From assembly GCA_015494595.1 (NCBI GenBank), contig WGAX01000020.1:1-6482 (forward strand): a stretch of DNA of 6,482 nt, in the 5' to 3' direction. The notes below the pieces were generated by a model that saw only the letters and a list, made by a program, of their open reading frames with translations, had not been told where the DNA came from and searched no databases. This DNA comes from Nitratiruptor sp. GTDB taxonomy: Bacteria > Campylobacterota > Campylobacteria > Campylobacterales > Nitratiruptoraceae. Positions 5,081 to 6,482 of the stretch are shown in pieces. Both the position numbers and the translations under genes were made by a program. Positions within the stretch are counted from its first letter, which is position 1. Each line of letters opens with the position of its first letter.

Positions 5081-5951
5081 ACTCAAAGAGTTTCTCTCCC
5101 AGATATTTTGGCCTCTTACTGCACTACTGGAGTATTTACAAAAATATTCCAAGGGTATTTTGCTACTGCTTTTACTGCTGCTTCTTTTTGGCTTATCACA
5201 AAAAGAGGTAATGCAAAAGCCAAATCTTATGCGTATAGATCTCAAAGGAGTGATTTTAGAAAGCAAAGAGCTCTTAGCCAATATAGAAGAGGCACAAAAA
5301 CCCAATATTAAAGGGGTGCTTTTTGTGATTGACTCCCCGGGGGGAGGAGTGGCTCCCTCTATTGAAATCGCATACGCCATAAAGAGGCTACAGGCTAAAA
5401 AACCTGTTATTGCCTATGCTGCAGGTACGCTGGCAAGCGGAAGCTACTATGCTAGTATCTGGGCAAACCAAATCATAGCCAATCCGGGGAGTACGGTGGG
5501 ATCTATTGGAGTAATATTTGAAGGGGCAAACCTCCAAGCACTCCTGCAAAAAATAGGTGTTGCTCCCCAAGTAGTAAAGGCTGGCAAATATAAGGAGGTA
5601 GGTACCCCTTTTAGAGAGTGGACAAAAGAGGAGAGAGAGGAGCTCCAAAGGCTTATTACCAATACCTACCAACAATTTATCACTGATGTGGCAAAAGCAA
5701 GAGGTTTAGATCTCAAAAAGGAGCAGGAGTGGGCACAAGCGCATATCTTTACGGCAAAAGAGGCACAAAAAGTGGGGCTCATTGATAGGGTTGGCACCAT
5801 ATACGAAGCCAAAACAGCTTTGCAAAAACTTGCTAAAGTGAAACATCCCCGCTGGAAAAGGGAAGATCCTTTTGAAAAGCTTATGAGAAGAGTAAGCCAA
5901 GAGGGTGCAAATCTTTTGGTATCACTTCTTTGGGGGCAAAAACTCTTCTAA
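5061..5951 (+). CDS. sppA: signal peptide peptidase SppA, short (S49) form
   Basis: 296-aa membrane-anchored serine protease that degrades leftover signal peptides. A cytoplasmic N-tail with an amphipathic stretch (about 10-30) is followed by one transmembrane helix rich in leucine (about 32-46), then the S49 domain. DSPGGG at 91-96 and the nucleophile Ser126 in ASGSYY are clear, and Lys178 in GKYKEVGTP is the expected general base; the 52-residue Ser-Lys spacing matches my recollection of the Bacillus short SppA dyad. PGSTVGSIGV near 142-151 is also typical. The length is that of the single-domain form, so it should work as an oligomer. The ATG lies inside the end of mqnF in another frame, with AAAGG at 5047-5051, implying translational coupling. 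Its 3' end runs into the opposing cyclotransferase-like gene. Functional linkage with menaquinone synthesis is not obvious; co-transcription may be simple packing. Confidence 0.95.
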   Translation: MEKHTNRLKEFLSQIFWPLTALLEYLQKYSKGILLLLLLLLLFGLSQKEVMQKPNLMRIDLKGVILESKELLANIEEAQKPNIKGVLFVIDSPGGGVAPSIEIAYAIKRLQAKKPVIAYAAGTLASGSYYASIWANQIIANPGSTVGSIGVIFEGANLQALLQKIGVAPQVVKAGKYKEVGTPFREWTKEEREELQRLITNTYQQFITDVAKARGLDLKKEQEWAQAHIFTAKEAQKVGLIDRVGTIYEAKTALQKLAKVKHPRWKREDPFEKLMRRVSQEGANLLVSLLWGQKLF

Positions 5952-6299
5952 AAAATCAAATTGCCAAAAAGGCACCGCAAAAGCTACAAAGTAGGTATAG
6001 GCTTTATGCTTTTTGCCTCTTTTATCTACCACCTCTATAAAAGCTCTTTTGTAGTAGCTTGGAGCCTCCTCCAAACGATCTATCCTTTTAAGGGTGACAA
6101 TATCTACTTCATAAAGCTCCCCCTTTACTCGCTTGCCTACACCTCTTTTGTCTACCAAATAGGGATAAGTTTTTTTAGGAGCAATGAGAGGATAGGGCTC
6201 AAAAGTAGTAGCTTTAGAGAGAAATTTTGCCTTTTGAAGGTAGTGATGGTTGCTTAAACCCCTTTTTAAAGTCCCATAAACAAAGAGTTTATAGGGCAT
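5922..6299 (-). CDS. gamma-glutamylcyclotransferase-like (AIG2/YtfP family) protein
   Basis: 125-aa cyclotransferase-fold protein. The family start motif LFVYGTLKRG (5-14) is clear, KGELYEVD (59-66) is the typical central strand, and DRLEEAPSYYKR (74-85) matches the DxxExxPxxYxR pattern of gamma-glutamylamine cyclotransferases, making Glu77 the catalytic acid candidate. The C-terminus ends in a basic LPPKK. Relatives convert gamma-glutamyl amines or dipeptides to 5-oxoproline, but many bacterial members such as YtfP have no proven substrate, so no gene symbol is given. The ATG at 6299 overlaps the end of xseA by 11 bases and has no good ribosome binding site (an A7 run precedes it), so it is probably translated by coupling to xseA. 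Its 3' end overlaps sppA, which runs the other way, by 30 bases. Likely cytoplasmic. Confidence 0.85.
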   Translation of the reverse strand: MPYKLFVYGTLKRGLSNHHYLQKAKFLSKATTFEPYPLIAPKKTYPYLVDKRGVGKRVKGELYEVDIVTLKRIDRLEEAPSYYKRAFIEVVDKRGKKHKAYTYFVAFAVPFWQFDFLEEFLPPKK

Positions 6300-6482
6300 C
6301 TTTTTTTACCACTTTTGCCCTAATACGATAGTGCATATCTTGCAGCTCAAACTCATCCCCCTCTTGCAGAGCCTGCAGTGAGACAGGATGATTATTTTGA
6401 ACAACCTGCGCAAAAAAAGGTAAGCTCTTTTTACTTGCAAAAGCCAACTGTAGCTGCTGTGCTAAATGTTTTACTTCTTGGA
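6289..6482 (-). CDS. xseA: exonuclease VII large subunit, C-terminal fragment (window edge)
   Basis: Only the last 63 codons lie inside the window and they do not include the nuclease domain. The readable part has a helical stretch (KHLAQQLQLAFASKK) and then FFAQVVQNNHPVSLQALQEGDEF, followed by a beta strand ending RIRAKVV. That layout, a coiled-coil end, a short G/F-A-x-V strand, a 'pVsl..l..GDef' turn and a last strand, is the usual C-terminus of XseA, the large subunit of the single-strand exonuclease VII. The upstream part continues beyond the window, so truncation is by the edge and not real. It overlaps the cyclotransferase-like gene by 11 bases in another frame. Assignment rests on a short, weakly conserved region; the residual alternative is an unrelated protein with a similar tail. 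Confidence 0.68.
   Translation of the reverse strand, partial: QEVKHLAQQLQLAFASKKSLPFFAQVVQNNHPVSLQALQEGDEFELQDMHYRIRAKVVKKDAL

Noticed and set aside
5150..5200. Leucine run in SppA as an unusual repeat
   Set aside because: It is simply the single transmembrane anchor expected for short SppA proteins, written with mixed Leu codons.
5331..5350. GC-rich palindrome-like stretch (CTCCCC...GGGGAG) as a possible hairpin or terminator
   Set aside because: It encodes the invariant SPGGG of SppA, has no following T run, and lies deep in the coding region.
5045..5380. Minus-strand open frame of 111 codons opposite the start of sppA
   Set aside because: The sppA frame encodes the transmembrane helix and DSPGGG motif. 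The antisense frame is Ser-rich low-information sequence, typical of a shadow.

Overview
The window looks like a stretch of a Campylobacterota (Epsilonproteobacteria) chromosome, most likely a free-living relative of Campylobacter and Helicobacter such as a vent chemolithotroph. The reasons are moderately AT-rich DNA, tightly packed and overlapping genes, an extended -10 type promoter, a COG0402-type aminofutalosine deaminase (futalosine route to menaquinone), and a gene order aroQ-pepQ-folK-flhG divergent from amidohydrolase-sppA. From memory that order closely resembles the same region in Campylobacter jejuni and Helicobacter pylori. The genus cannot be fixed from the sequence alone.

Left block, all minus strand and read from about 3800 down to 1: aroQ (type II dehydroquinase), an M24B Xaa-Pro peptidase (pepQ-like), folK (HPPK), an FlhG/MinD-like ATPase, and mnmA (tRNA U34 2-thiolase, cut only at its extreme C-terminus by the window edge). 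Gaps are 2, 0, -4 and 9 bases, so this is almost certainly one transcript. It starts at an extended -10 promoter (TGGTATAAT on the minus strand) at 3832-3840. Four of the window's eight visible starts are non-ATG: GTG for mnmA and mqnF, TTG for folK and pepQ.

Right block: from the same 68-base divergent intergenic region a plus-strand pair is read, the aminofutalosine deaminase-like amidohydrolase (GTG start, strong ribosome binding site) and a short SppA signal peptide peptidase overlapping it by 20 bases. This pair runs tail to tail into a minus-strand pair: the C-terminal end of xseA (exonuclease VII large subunit, partial) and a small gamma-glutamylcyclotransferase-like protein that overlaps sppA by 30 bases. 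There is no intergenic stretch over 70 bases, and no RNA gene, mobile element, CRISPR array or convincing terminator.

Most of the genes are housekeeping: aroQ feeds chorismate synthesis, and the divergent deaminase belongs to the menaquinone pathway that consumes chorismate. The most notable point is the flagellar remnant. flhF, which normally sits between folK and flhG, is absent without a trace. The retained FlhG lacks the N-terminal extension that carries the FlhF-activating motif, and it is followed by mnmA instead of fliA/fliM/fliY. It may be a leftover of a lost flagellar cluster, or a MinD-type ATPase that has taken on another job. I found no clear sign of an entirely new system here.
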